Position numbers and translations under genes: made by a program
Origin: Planctomycetota bacterium
GTDB lineage: Bacteria; Planctomycetota; PUPC01; DSUN01
DNA length: 34,933 bases
Reading direction: 5' to 3'
Assembly (NCBI GenBank): GCA_016872875.1
Contig: VGYW01000027.1
Span: forward strand, 1 to 34,933
In this document: positions 23,192 through 29,630 of the stretch, in pieces
Layout: every line of letters starts with the position of its first letter
Position numbering within the stretch: the stretch's first letter is position 1
The notes under the pieces: generated by a model
The model's input: the letters and a program-made list of their open reading frames with translations, nothing else
Databases searched by the model: none
Told to the model about the DNA's origin: nothing

Positions 23192-23300
23192 CCCGAATCG
23201 TCCTCGTCCTCGTCCCTCGTCCTCGTCCTCGATCCCCTTGGCCGTAGGGGAGAAGAGTCGAGGACGAGGGACGAGGAGGAGGGACGAGGACGATTGGGGT
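23192..23300. repeat. Word palindrome, TCGTCC family (copy A2)
   Basis: Arms of TCGTCC/TCGTCCC words and GGACGA/GGGACGA words are bounded by CCCCGAATCG and CGATTGGGG. The loop is about CCCTTGGCCGTAGGGGAGAA. It lies between two divergent promoters, so it is outside both transcripts and may insulate them. Confidence 0.9.
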
Positions 23301-23314
23301 CCAGGAACCCCGCC

Positions 23315-23343
23315 TTGACACGCCCCCCCGCCAGGGGTAGGAT
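23315..23343 (+). promoter_or_regulatory. Sigma70-type promoter for the OPT-like transporter
   Basis: TTGACA (23315-23320) and TAGGAT (23338-23343) are spaced by 17 bp. The start codon is 187 bp downstream, so the mRNA has a long structured leader. Confidence 0.75.
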
Positions 23344-23362
23344 GCGACACGCCGGTGGCACC

Positions 23363-23382
23363 CTCAAGCGGGGACGCTTGAG
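23363..23382 (+). promoter_or_regulatory. Leader hairpin
   Basis: CTCAAGCG and CGCTTGAG pair perfectly around GGGA, early in the transporter leader. Its role is unknown; it could be an attenuator or another small repeat. Confidence 0.5.
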
Positions 23383-23390
23383 AGCCTGAG

Positions 23391-23490
23391 AAGAAATGAC
23401 ACGGACCTACACCGACGGACACGGACACACGCCCATCGCCGAGGAATCTGCCCGTCCGTGCGTGTCCGTGTCCGTCCGTGTGATTCCTTC
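23391..23490. repeat. Word palindrome, ACGGACACGGAC family
   Basis: The left arm (AAGAAATGACACGGACC, then ACACCGACGGACACGGACAC) and the right arm (GTCCGTGCGTGTCCGTGTCC, then GTCCGTGTGATTCC) are composed of ACGGAC/ACACGG words and their complements, around a loop of about 30 nt. It lies wholly in the transporter leader, ending about 40 nt before the start codon. Confidence 0.88.
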
Positions 23491-23529
23491 ACGGCCTCTT
23501 GAGGATGCCACCCATAGGGGATTCCGTTG

Positions 23530-25569
23530 ATGGGCAATGGCGAGGTGAGAGAGGCGTTGGCCGCGCCCAGGGGGGCGCGCGACCCCTTTGGGGAAGACGG
23601 GGCGCCGGCCCTCGCGGGGGTCCGCGAGGCCTTCAGCCTCCGCGCGCTCGCCGTCGGCAGCCTGATGTGCCTCTTCATCGGCGTGGCCTCGCCGTACAAC
23701 CTCCACAAGATCCATGGCTCGTACATGGACATTGATTTCAGCACGCCGGCGGCGTTCTTCCTGTTCTTCGTGCTGGTGTTCATGCTCAACGGGGTGCTGC
23801 GGTGGGTCGGGCTGGCGCTCAACGCGGGCGAGCTCCTCGTGGTCTACGTCATGATGATCGTGGCGACCACGATCCCCTCGATGGGCATGACCGCGTCGTT
23901 CATCCCCGACATCGCGGCCGAATACTTCGCGTCGCCGGAGAACGGCTGGGACACGCTGATCGTGCCCCACCTTCCGAGCTGGGTGCGGCCGACGGACTCG
24001 CTGGCGGTGAAGTGGCTCTTCGAGGGGATGCCGCGGGGCGAGACGATCCCCTGGGGGGCCTGGGTGGTGCCGCTCGCCATGTGGCTGAGCTTCCTCTTCG
24101 CCCTCTACTTCACGATGATCGCCGTCATGGTCATCGTGCGCCGCCAATGGGTGGAGCGCGAGCGGCTGGTCTATCCGATGGTGCAGTTGCCCATCGAGAT
24201 GGTGAAGGCGGAGGAGAAGCCGGGCTTCACCAACCCCGTGCTCCGCAGCGGCTGGCTCTGGGCGGGAATCCTCATCCCCGCACTCGTGGTGTCGTACAAC
24301 GGCCTGAACTTCTACTTTCCCGCGTCGGTGCCTGAGAAGCTGGTGCTGGGGACTCGGCTGGACATTTTCCGCGGGGCGGCGCGGCTCCAGCTCAACATCA
24401 GCTTCCCGATGGCCGGCTTCGCCTACATGCTGCGGCTCGACATGGCCCTCAGCCTCTGGGTCTTCAGCCTCATCACGCAGATCGAGCGGGGCCTCTTCAA
24501 GATGCTGGGCTTCGACGGGTTCGTGACGGCCCAGGGCTTTGTGCGGCACCTGGACGGCTACAGCCAGAACGGCGGGGGGCCGCTGGTGTGCCACCAGAGC
24601 CTGGGGGCGCTCCTGGCGCTCGTGGCCATCGGCCTCTGGCTCAGCCGGGGCCACCTGCGAAACGTCGCCGCCAAGGCGTTCGGGCGCGGGAAGGACGTGG
24701 ACGATTCCGACGAGGTGATGTCGTACCCCTTCGCCTTCTGGGGCACGGCCATCTGCGTCGTCTACATGGCCGCATGGCTGTGGCGGAGCGGGATGTCGCC
24801 CGGCATCGCGGTGGCGATGGTGGTGCTGTCGCTTGCGACCTTCTACGGGATCACGCGGGTGGTGGCGGGTGGCGGGCTGGCGGCGGCGCGTGCGCCCGTC
24901 ATATCCTCTACCGCCGTCATCTCGGCGCTCGGCTCCGACGGCATGCCGCCCTCCACGATGGTGGCCTTCGGCCTGAGCTACGTCTGGATGTCCGACGTGC
25001 GGATTTTCGTCATGGCCTCGGCCGCCAACGGCCTGAAGCTCGGCTCCGAGCTCCCCGGCCGCCGCCGCAGGCTCTTCTGGGCAATGGCCATCGCCGTCGT
25101 CGTCGCTCTCCTCAGCTCCATCTGGATGACCATGCGCATCGCCTACACGGAGGGGGGAGCGAACGCGAACGACTGGTTCTTCCGTGGCGGGCCGCAGTAC
25201 CCCTACACGTTCCTGGGCACGGCGATGAACAACCCGTCGGGGCCGGACTTCGACGCTTTGCTCTTCACGGGGTTCGGCGCCGCTGTCATGTCCGTGCTCA
25301 CCATTCTGCACCACCGCTTCGTCTGGTGGCCCCTCCACCCCATGGGCCTGCCGCTCTCGACCATCATGATGACCGATTTCATGTGGGCCAGCATCTTGAT
25401 CGCGTGGGCGGTGAAGCTGCTCGTGCTGTCCTACGGCGGTGCGAAGCTGTACCGCAAGACCCGCCTGTTCTTCCTCGGCCTCATCCTCGGCCAGTTCACC
25501 GCCTGCGGCGCCTGGATCATCGTCGACTTCTTCACCGGCCGCGTCGGCAATAATCTGTATTGGGTCTGA
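23530..25569 (+). CDS. Polytopic membrane protein, DUF6785/OPT-like transporter
   Basis: The 679-aa protein has 12-14 hydrophobic segments, for example LAVGSLMCLFIGVASPYN, AAFFLFFVLVFMLNGVL, ELLVVYVMMIVATTIPSM and LFFLGLILGQFTACGAWIIV. Family-typical loops include PYNLHKIHGSYMDIDFSTPA near the N-terminus and HHRFVWWPLHPMGLP near the C-terminus. It belongs to the large planctomycete/verrucomicrobial DUF6784/DUF6785 group, which resembles oligopeptide transporters (OPT). The substrate is unknown. The ATG at 23530 is immediately preceded by an in-frame TTG, which is a possible alternative start. The gene is alone in its transcription unit. Its TGA overlaps the first base of the repeat at 25569. 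Confidence 0.87.
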   Translation: MGNGEVREALAAPRGARDPFGEDGAPALAGVREAFSLRALAVGSLMCLFIGVASPYNLHKIHGSYMDIDFSTPAAFFLFFVLVFMLNGVLRWVGLALNAGELLVVYVMMIVATTIPSMGMTASFIPDIAAEYFASPENGWDTLIVPHLPSWVRPTDSLAVKWLFEGMPRGETIPWGAWVVPLAMWLSFLFALYFTMIAVMVIVRRQWVERERLVYPMVQLPIEMVKAEEKPGFTNPVLRSGWLWAGILIPALVVSYNGLNFYFPASVPEKLVLGTRLDIFRGAARLQLNISFPMAGFAYMLRLDMALSLWVFSLITQIERGLFKMLGFDGFVTAQGFVRHLDGYSQNGGGPLVCHQSLGALLALVAIGLWLSRGHLRNVAAKAFGRGKDVDDSDEVMSYPFAFWGTAICVVYMAAWLWRSGMSPGIAVAMVVLSLATFYGITRVVAGGGLAAARAPVISSTAVISALGSDGMPPSTMVAFGLSYVWMSDVRIFVMASAANGLKLGSELPGRRRRLFWAMAIAVVVALLSSIWMTMRIAYTEGGANANDWFFRGGPQYPYTFLGTAMNNPSGPDFDALLFTGFGAAVMSVLTILHHRFVWWPLHPMGLPLSTIMMTDFMWASILIAWAVKLLVLSYGGAKLYRKTRLFFLGLILGQFTACGAWIIVDFFTGRVGNNLYWV

Positions 25570-25630
25570 ATCGTCCTCGATTCTCCTGGCTTGGTGGAAA
25601 GGGAGTCGAGGAGGAGGGACGAGGACGATT
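25569..25630. repeat. Word palindrome, TCGTCC family, short copy (A3), terminator-like
   Basis: AATCGTCCTCGATTCTCC pairs with GGAGGGACGAGGACGATT. At 62 bp it is the shortest A copy. Its first base is the last base of the transporter stop codon, so any transporter mRNA ends in this hairpin. Confidence 0.88.
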
Positions 25631-25787
25631 ATTGACTTCTGCATAAGAAATGCAAAGGCGTTGTTCCCTGTGTGCAGCACAGGCGCGCTCGCCTGTGGGC
25701 CTTCTCAGGGGGACCACAGCCGAGGGCGGCTCTGCCACAAAGCCAGGGGCAGCGGCTCTTCTTTGCGTTTCTCATGCATGATTCAAT
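25631..25787. mobile_element. MITE-like element, copy H1
   Basis: The 157-bp unit has imperfect terminal inverted repeats of about 27 bp: ATTGACTTCTGCATAAGAAA at the left and, reverse-complemented, ATTGAATCATGCATGAGAAA at the right. Inside are two hairpins of the GGCACAGGCGCGCTCGCCTGTG and CACAGCCGAGGGCGGCT type. No coding capacity. A second copy lies in the same orientation at 26403. Confidence 0.8.
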
Positions 25788-25790
25788 AGC

Positions 25791-26402
25791 TACTCGCCTG
25801 GCCGTGCCTGCTCCGCGTGCCGCGCCGTCATTCTCACGTTCTTGAGAATGTGAGAATGAGAGCACGCCACGGGCAAAGGACGCTCGGCGGCCCCGCGCGA
25901 CAACTCCCTCGGGTACTCGCCTGGCGGGACCTGCTGCGCGTGCCGCGCCGTCATTCTGACATTCTTGAGAATGTGAGAATGAGAGCACGCCGCGGGCAAA
26001 GGATGCTCGGCGGCCCCGTGCGACAACTCCCTCGGGTACTCGCCTGGCCGTGCCTGCTGCGCGTGCCGCGCCGTCATTCTGACATTCTTGAGAATGTGAG
26101 AATGAGAGCACGCCACGGGCAAAGGACGCTCGGCGGCCCCGCGCGACAACTCCCTTGGGTACTGGCCTGGCGGGACCTGCTGCGCGTGCCGCGCCGTCAT
26201 TCTGACATTCTTGAGAATGTGAGAATGAGAGCACGCCGCGGGCAAAGGACGCTCGGCGGCCCCGCGCGACAACTCCCTTGGGTACTGGCCTGGCGGGACC
26301 TGCTGCGCGTGCCGCGCCGTCATTCTCACGTTCTTGAGAATGTGAGAATGAGAGCACGCCGCGGGCAAAGGATGCTCGGAGGCCCCGCGCGACAACTCCG
26401 TC
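25791..26402. repeat. Five-copy 123-bp tandem array with a palindromic core
   Basis: Units begin at 25791, 25914, 26037, 26160 and 26283 (TACTCGCCTGG or TACTGGCCTGG), an exact 123-bp period. Each unit carries a 30-bp palindrome of CATTCTCAC/GTGAGAATG type. Units 1 and 5 share one version of the core and units 2-4 another. Because 123 is a multiple of three, several frames stay open across the array, but the translations are repetitive and unlike proteins. It is not a CRISPR: nothing in the unit is unique like a spacer. Confidence 0.95.
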
Positions 26403-26558
26403 ATTGACCTCTGCATAAGAAATGCAGAGGCGTTGCTCGCGGTGTGTGGCACAGGCGCACTCGCCTGTGGGCTTTCTCAGGGGAGCACAGCCGAGGGCGG
26501 CTGTGCCACAAGGGTAGGGGCAACGGCTCTCCTTTGTATTCCTTATGCAGAAGTCAAT
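26403..26558. mobile_element. MITE-like element, copy H2
   Basis: The 156-bp unit has better-preserved ends than H1: ATTGACCTCTGCATAAGAAA at the left and, reverse-complemented, ATTGACTTCTGCATAAGGAA at the right. The internal hairpins match H1. The right terminus contains the TGA stop codon of the minus-strand DUF1284-like gene. Confidence 0.82.
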
Positions 26559-27012
26559 AGAGGAAGTGGGCCAGCCCGCCCCAGACATCGCGCGCCTTGG
26601 CGGCCACGCGGTCGGGCGGGAGCTCGGGGTAGATGGCCGCGAGGTCCGGCCTCAGGGCCTTGAGCCGCTCGCAGAACTGGCGGGCAGTGAGGCGGTCGCC
26701 CTGGGCGAGGCCCAGGCGTTGGCACCAGCGGCGGTCAATGAGGAGGTTCCACTCGCGCTTTGAGCTCGGCGCGGCGGGGCGGAAGCTGATGTCAATCGCG
26801 TCGTCGCACAGGCCGCCGACGTTGTGGTTGCACGGGGCGCAGATGTCGTCGGCCCCAAGCTCCATCTCCAGCATCGCGTCGGGGTCGGCCAGGAGACGGG
26901 CGGCGACGGTGTGGACCGCGTGGCCGTAGGGGTGGGGCTGCCAGGCGGTCTGGCCGCGGCCGATCTCGGCCACGATGTCAATGAAATGATGAGGCTTGAT
27001 CCGGATGGGCAT
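26554..27012 (-). CDS. DUF1284-like protein
   Basis: The 152-aa protein starts MPIRIKPHHFIDIVAEIGRG and continues with LGADDICAPCNHNVGGLCDD near residues 53-70. The RPHH-like start and the DDIC.P..H......C motif fit the DUF1284 family, proposed to bind a metal or iron-sulfur cluster through His and Cys residues; function is unknown. The C-terminal half (RRWCQRLGLAQGDRLTARQF) is longer than I expect for the family. The ATG at 27012 follows GGAGGG. A longer reading upstream would translate the word palindrome at 27059 and is not believed. The stop lies inside element H2. It is downstream of the 27226-27807 gene, across an element. Confidence 0.68.
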   Translation of the reverse strand: MPIRIKPHHFIDIVAEIGRGQTAWQPHPYGHAVHTVAARLLADPDAMLEMELGADDICAPCNHNVGGLCDDAIDISFRPAAPSSKREWNLLIDRRWCQRLGLAQGDRLTARQFCERLKALRPDLAAIYPELPPDRVAAKARDVWGGLAHFLY

Positions 27013-27058
27013 CACTCTTGGCCCTCCAACCGTGGCGGCGTGCGACACCAGACAGGGG

Positions 27059-27194
27059 GGATGAATGGATGGGTGGATGAATGGATGATTGAGGGATTGG
27101 ATGATTGGATGATTGGATGATTGGATGAATGAAAGAGTGAAGGCCTCTGACACCCATCCAGCCATCCATTCATCCATTCATTCATCCATCCATC
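27059..27194. repeat. Word palindrome, GGATGAATGGATG family (copy B2)
   Basis: The left arm is about 75 bp of GGATGAAT/GGATGATT words (GGATGAATGGATGGGTGGAT, then ATTGGATGATTGGATG several times). The right arm is CATCCAGCCATCCATTCATC and similar. The arms differ in length and word order, so pairing is out of register in places. At the right end GGATGGATGGATG joins a CCTCGC..GCGAGG hairpin (27194-27211), giving the same GCGAGGATG entry as copy B1. Confidence 0.9.
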
Positions 27195-27225
27195 CTCGCT
27201 GACGCGCGAGGCATGACCGAAGCGC

Positions 27226-27807
27226 CTACTCCTTCAGGCCGGCCTCCTGGAGCATCGTGCGCATCTCGCGCATGGCGCGGACCATCTCGGCGCGCTGGGT
27301 GGGGGTGGTGCCGGCGAGCCATTGGGCGACCTGTTGCTTGCTCATCTGGGGACGCTCGCCTTTGCGGGCCTCGTGCTTCTCGCGCATCTGTTGGAGCATG
27401 CTCTTGCGGAGCGGAGGGGGCATGCTCTTGAGCATGGCGACGAAGCCGGTGGCCATCTTGGCCATCATGCGGGCACGCTGCTCCTCGGAGACGAGGTTGG
27501 CGAGCTTGTGGCGCTCCTCGGGCGTGAGGGACTCGAAGCGCTCGCGGAGGGTTTCGTCTGTAAGGGCCTTTTCGACGAGCTTCTGCATCTCGTGGGGCGG
27601 CAGGCGCTCGGCCATCGCGGCCACCTGGCGGAGCCAGGTGTCGAGCTGCTTCTCCCCCAGCTCGGCGGGGTCCGAGGCCATCATCGCGTCCACCACCTGC
27701 TCGGCGGTCGTCGGGGCCGGCTTCGGCTTGAGGTAGCCGGCCAGGAGCCAGCCCGTGCTTCCCAGGCACACTGCTGCAATGGCGAGGAGGATGAGCTTGC
27801 GGCGCAC
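27226..27807 (-). CDS. Small membrane-anchored helical protein of unknown function
   Basis: The 193-aa product starts with GTG, and TAGTG overlaps the stop of the pseudopilin gene by one base, a strong sign of translational coupling. Residues 6-25 (LILLAIAAVCLGSTGWLLAG) are a signal anchor. The rest is charged and helical, rich in Met, Glu, Arg and Lys (LTPEERHKLANLVSEEQRAR, SMPPPLRKSMLQQMREKHEA) with no recognisable domain. It could scaffold or regulate the pseudopilin-like protein encoded just before it. That role is inferred only from the coupling. Confidence 0.78.
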   Translation of the reverse strand: MRRKLILLAIAAVCLGSTGWLLAGYLKPKPAPTTAEQVVDAMMASDPAELGEKQLDTWLRQVAAMAERLPPHEMQKLVEKALTDETLRERFESLTPEERHKLANLVSEEQRARMMAKMATGFVAMLKSMPPPLRKSMLQQMREKHEARKGERPQMSKQQVAQWLAGTTPTQRAEMVRAMREMRTMLQEAGLKE

Positions 27808-28340
27808 TAGAGGCTCTCCACGTGGTTATCGTAGAAGAGGCCGTTGATGCCGACGCGCGAGCCGCCGGAGGAGCGGTGGAACGGCTCGTAGTCCCGGAGG
27901 ATCGGCACGGCCTCGATGCGGATGAAGCGGTGGCTGATGGGGCGTCCGGCCTTCTGGTGGTTCAGGAGCTCCGCCCACTCGTAGCTGGAGCCCTCCCCCT
28001 CGAAGTAGGTGGGGAACTTGTAGGCGGGGTCGGTGGGCCTGTCGTCGAGGCACTCGAAGACCTCGGGGGTGACGTAGCGCGGGGAGAGCAGGTCGCGGAT
28101 GCGCGGCAGGCCCCCCTTCGGCTCGGTGGACGGCATCAGCGTGGCGCACGGATACCACTGCTCGTGGTCGTCAACGTAGAGGGTGATCGCCTTCCCAAGC
28201 TGGTCGAGGTTGTTCAGGCACCGGCTCCTTCGGGCCTGCCCGCGCACCTTGTGGGCCACCGGCAACAGGATGGCCGAGAGGAGCGCGATGACGGAGATGA
28301 CCACGAGGAGCTCGACAAGGGTGAAGGCGCGCTTGGACAT
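27807..28340 (-). CDS. Type II secretion pseudopilin-like protein
   Basis: The 177-aa protein begins MSKRA|FTLVELLVVISVIALL, a class III signal with the Glu at +5 of the mature form. A prepilin peptidase would cleave before Phe; residue -1 is Ala, where Gly is usual. The C-terminus GLFYDNHVESL resembles the FADGHV ending of planctomycete pseudopilin-like proteins, with Asn where the Gly normally sits. No other secretion genes are in the window except the secretin-like lipoprotein at 32291. The ATG follows AGGAGG directly, and the word palindrome A4 touches that ribosome site. Confidence 0.88.
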   Translation of the reverse strand: MSKRAFTLVELLVVISVIALLSAILLPVAHKVRGQARRSRCLNNLDQLGKAITLYVDDHEQWYPCATLMPSTEPKGGLPRIRDLLSPRYVTPEVFECLDDRPTDPAYKFPTYFEGEGSSYEWAELLNHQKAGRPISHRFIRIEAVPILRDYEPFHRSSGGSRVGINGLFYDNHVESL

Positions 28341-28352
28341 TGCGGTTCCTCC

Positions 28353-28452
28353 TAATCGTCCTCGTCCTCGTCCTCGTCCCTCGTCCTCGATCCCCCTCGC
28401 TTGAGGGAGAAGAGTCGAGGACGAGGACGAGGGACGAGGACGAGGACGATTG
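28353..28452. repeat. Word palindrome, TCGTCC family (copy A4)
   Basis: The arms AATCGTCCTCGTCCTCGTCC and GGACGAGGACGAGGACGATT surround a CCCCTCGCTTGAGGGAGAAG loop. On the minus strand it lies between the LEA14-like gene and the pseudopilin gene, ending immediately before the pseudopilin AGGAGG. If co-transcribed it would form a hairpin beside that ribosome site. Confidence 0.9.
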
Positions 28453-28477
28453 AACAGCGCAGAGGACCTTGTCGTGC

Positions 28478-29290
28478 TCACTTCTTGCCCTTGCGGTCCA
28501 GGCACACCGTGCCGTGCGGCGTCTTGATCGTGCCCGTGGGGACGAGCGAGGGCTTCTCGATGCGCCCGCTGCGAAGGAGCTCGATGACGGTGCGAGCGGC
28601 GGAGAGCTCGCCCACGATGAGCAGCCGCCCGGTCTTCCCCGGGCCGATCGCGCCCGATGTTGAGGCCTTGAGGCCGGCGAGGTGGACCTCGCCCGCCTTG
28701 AAGTCGTAGCCGAGGCCGCGAACGTCCAGCTCGAAGGCATTGGGGTTCGTCATCGTGGCGTCGATGGTCACGACGGCCCGCACGAGGGAGGCCTCGGTCA
28801 CGCGAAAGGTCACGTCGCTGATTCGCGGCGCGCGCAGGACGGGGAACTTCCCCTCGCGGGAGACAGGGAGCTCGAAGCGCTGGCCGAGAATCGAGAAGAG
28901 GATGTCGGCGTGGAGCTTGTAGCTCACCTCCTCGGCGGTCCTCAGGTTCACGTATGCGCCCCAGAGGTTCGCGTAGGAGACGCTGGCGGGGACCGCGAGG
29001 CTGCCCACGCCGCGGGCGGGGAGCGAGACCTTGAGGGGGGCCTCGGACTTGAGGAGCTCGCGCCCCTGCACGTCCAGCCCGTAGCGCACGAGGGGCACGC
29101 GGAGGGGAACCCAGTAGGGGTTGCGCACCTCGAGGTCGAAGTGCAGCCCCACGCCCTCGAAGTCGATCCCCGACACGCGGGGGTGAATCGTCTCGACCTT
29201 GGGCCTTCCGAAGATGCTCATGAGCAGGCCGCACCCCGGAGTGGCGAGCAGGAGGCACAGCGGCAAGAGGCAGCGGGCGAAGGCTCTCAT
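28478..29290 (-). CDS. LEA14/WHy-domain lipoprotein
   Basis: The 270-aa product has a hydrophobic leader ending LLLATPGC, an acceptable but not canonical lipobox. It carries two tandem WHy/LEA_2-like domains. The first (about 35-140) includes GVGLHFDLEVRNPYWVPLRV, and the second (about 155-255) includes VTIDATMTNPNAFELDVRG. The NP pairs after a beta strand are typical of this fold. LEA14-like proteins are linked to stress or envelope stability, but the precise role is unknown. It has its own promoter and probably leads the downstream pseudopilin and anchored-protein genes. Confidence 0.85.
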   Translation of the reverse strand: MRAFARCLLPLCLLLATPGCGLLMSIFGRPKVETIHPRVSGIDFEGVGLHFDLEVRNPYWVPLRVPLVRYGLDVQGRELLKSEAPLKVSLPARGVGSLAVPASVSYANLWGAYVNLRTAEEVSYKLHADILFSILGQRFELPVSREGKFPVLRAPRISDVTFRVTEASLVRAVVTIDATMTNPNAFELDVRGLGYDFKAGEVHLAGLKASTSGAIGPGKTGRLLIVGELSAARTVIELLRSGRIEKPSLVPTGTIKTPHGTVCLDRKGKK

Positions 29291-29338
29291 CCGAATCCAC
29301 CCCCACGCAGAGGCGCGGGAGCCACAGCTACACGCGCC

Positions 29339-29367
29339 ATTCTATCCGAGGGGCTGCCCCCGCGCAA
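29339..29367 (-). promoter_or_regulatory. Sigma70-type promoter for the LEA14-like gene
   Basis: On the minus strand TTGCGC (29367-29362) and TAGAAT (29344-29339) are spaced by 17 bp, about 50 bp before the ATG. Confidence 0.6.
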
Positions 29368-29412
29368 GGGCCTCCAATATCACTTCCGGTGCTGGCGCTC
29401 GCCCGCTCAGCC

Positions 29413-29498
29413 ATCTTCTCGTGCTCGTCGTCCTCGTCGTCGTCGTCGCTTCCTCCCTACGCGTTCGAGGACGAGGACGACGACGACAACGATTCAAG
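29413..29498. repeat. Word palindrome, TCGTCC family variant (A5)
   Basis: The words here are CGTCGTCCTCGTCGTCGTCG and GAGGACGAGGACGACGACGA. The family motif has drifted toward CGTCGT triplets in both arms together, so the arms remain complementary. It lies between two divergent promoters, as A2 does. Confidence 0.85.
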
Positions 29499-29547
29499 AG
29501 GCCGGCGGGCGCCAGGACGAGGGGCCATACCGCGGGGGCCAACACCC

Positions 29548-29576
29548 TTGCTTCCGTTGCCCCCCTTTGGTAGAAT
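29548..29576 (+). promoter_or_regulatory. Sigma70-type promoter for the cytochrome operon
   Basis: TTGCTT (29548-29553) and TAGAAT (29571-29576) are spaced by 17 bp, about 55 bp before the TTG start. Confidence 0.65.
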
Positions 29577-29630
29577 CCCCGCCGGCCAGAGGTTGAGGAA
29601 CCTGATCCCCATTTGCGAGGAGGACGCTCC

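Noticed and set aside
23092..23367. N-terminal extension of the Tyr-rich protein
   Set aside because: It would translate the promoter and the A2 repeat; the ATG at 23091 has AGGAGG and a signal peptide.
23407..25680. 757-residue minus-strand open frame opposite the transporter
   Set aside because: It is rich in His, Arg, Glu and Asp with no domain, a typical antisense shadow of a high-GC membrane protein gene.
25788..26402. CRISPR array
   Set aside because: The period is 123 bp and the whole unit is repeated; there are no unique spacers and no cas genes.
25629..26588. Long open frames across the tandem array (both strands)
   Set aside because: They stay open because 123 is divisible by three. 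The translations are internally repeated, lack start context, and are unlike any protein family.
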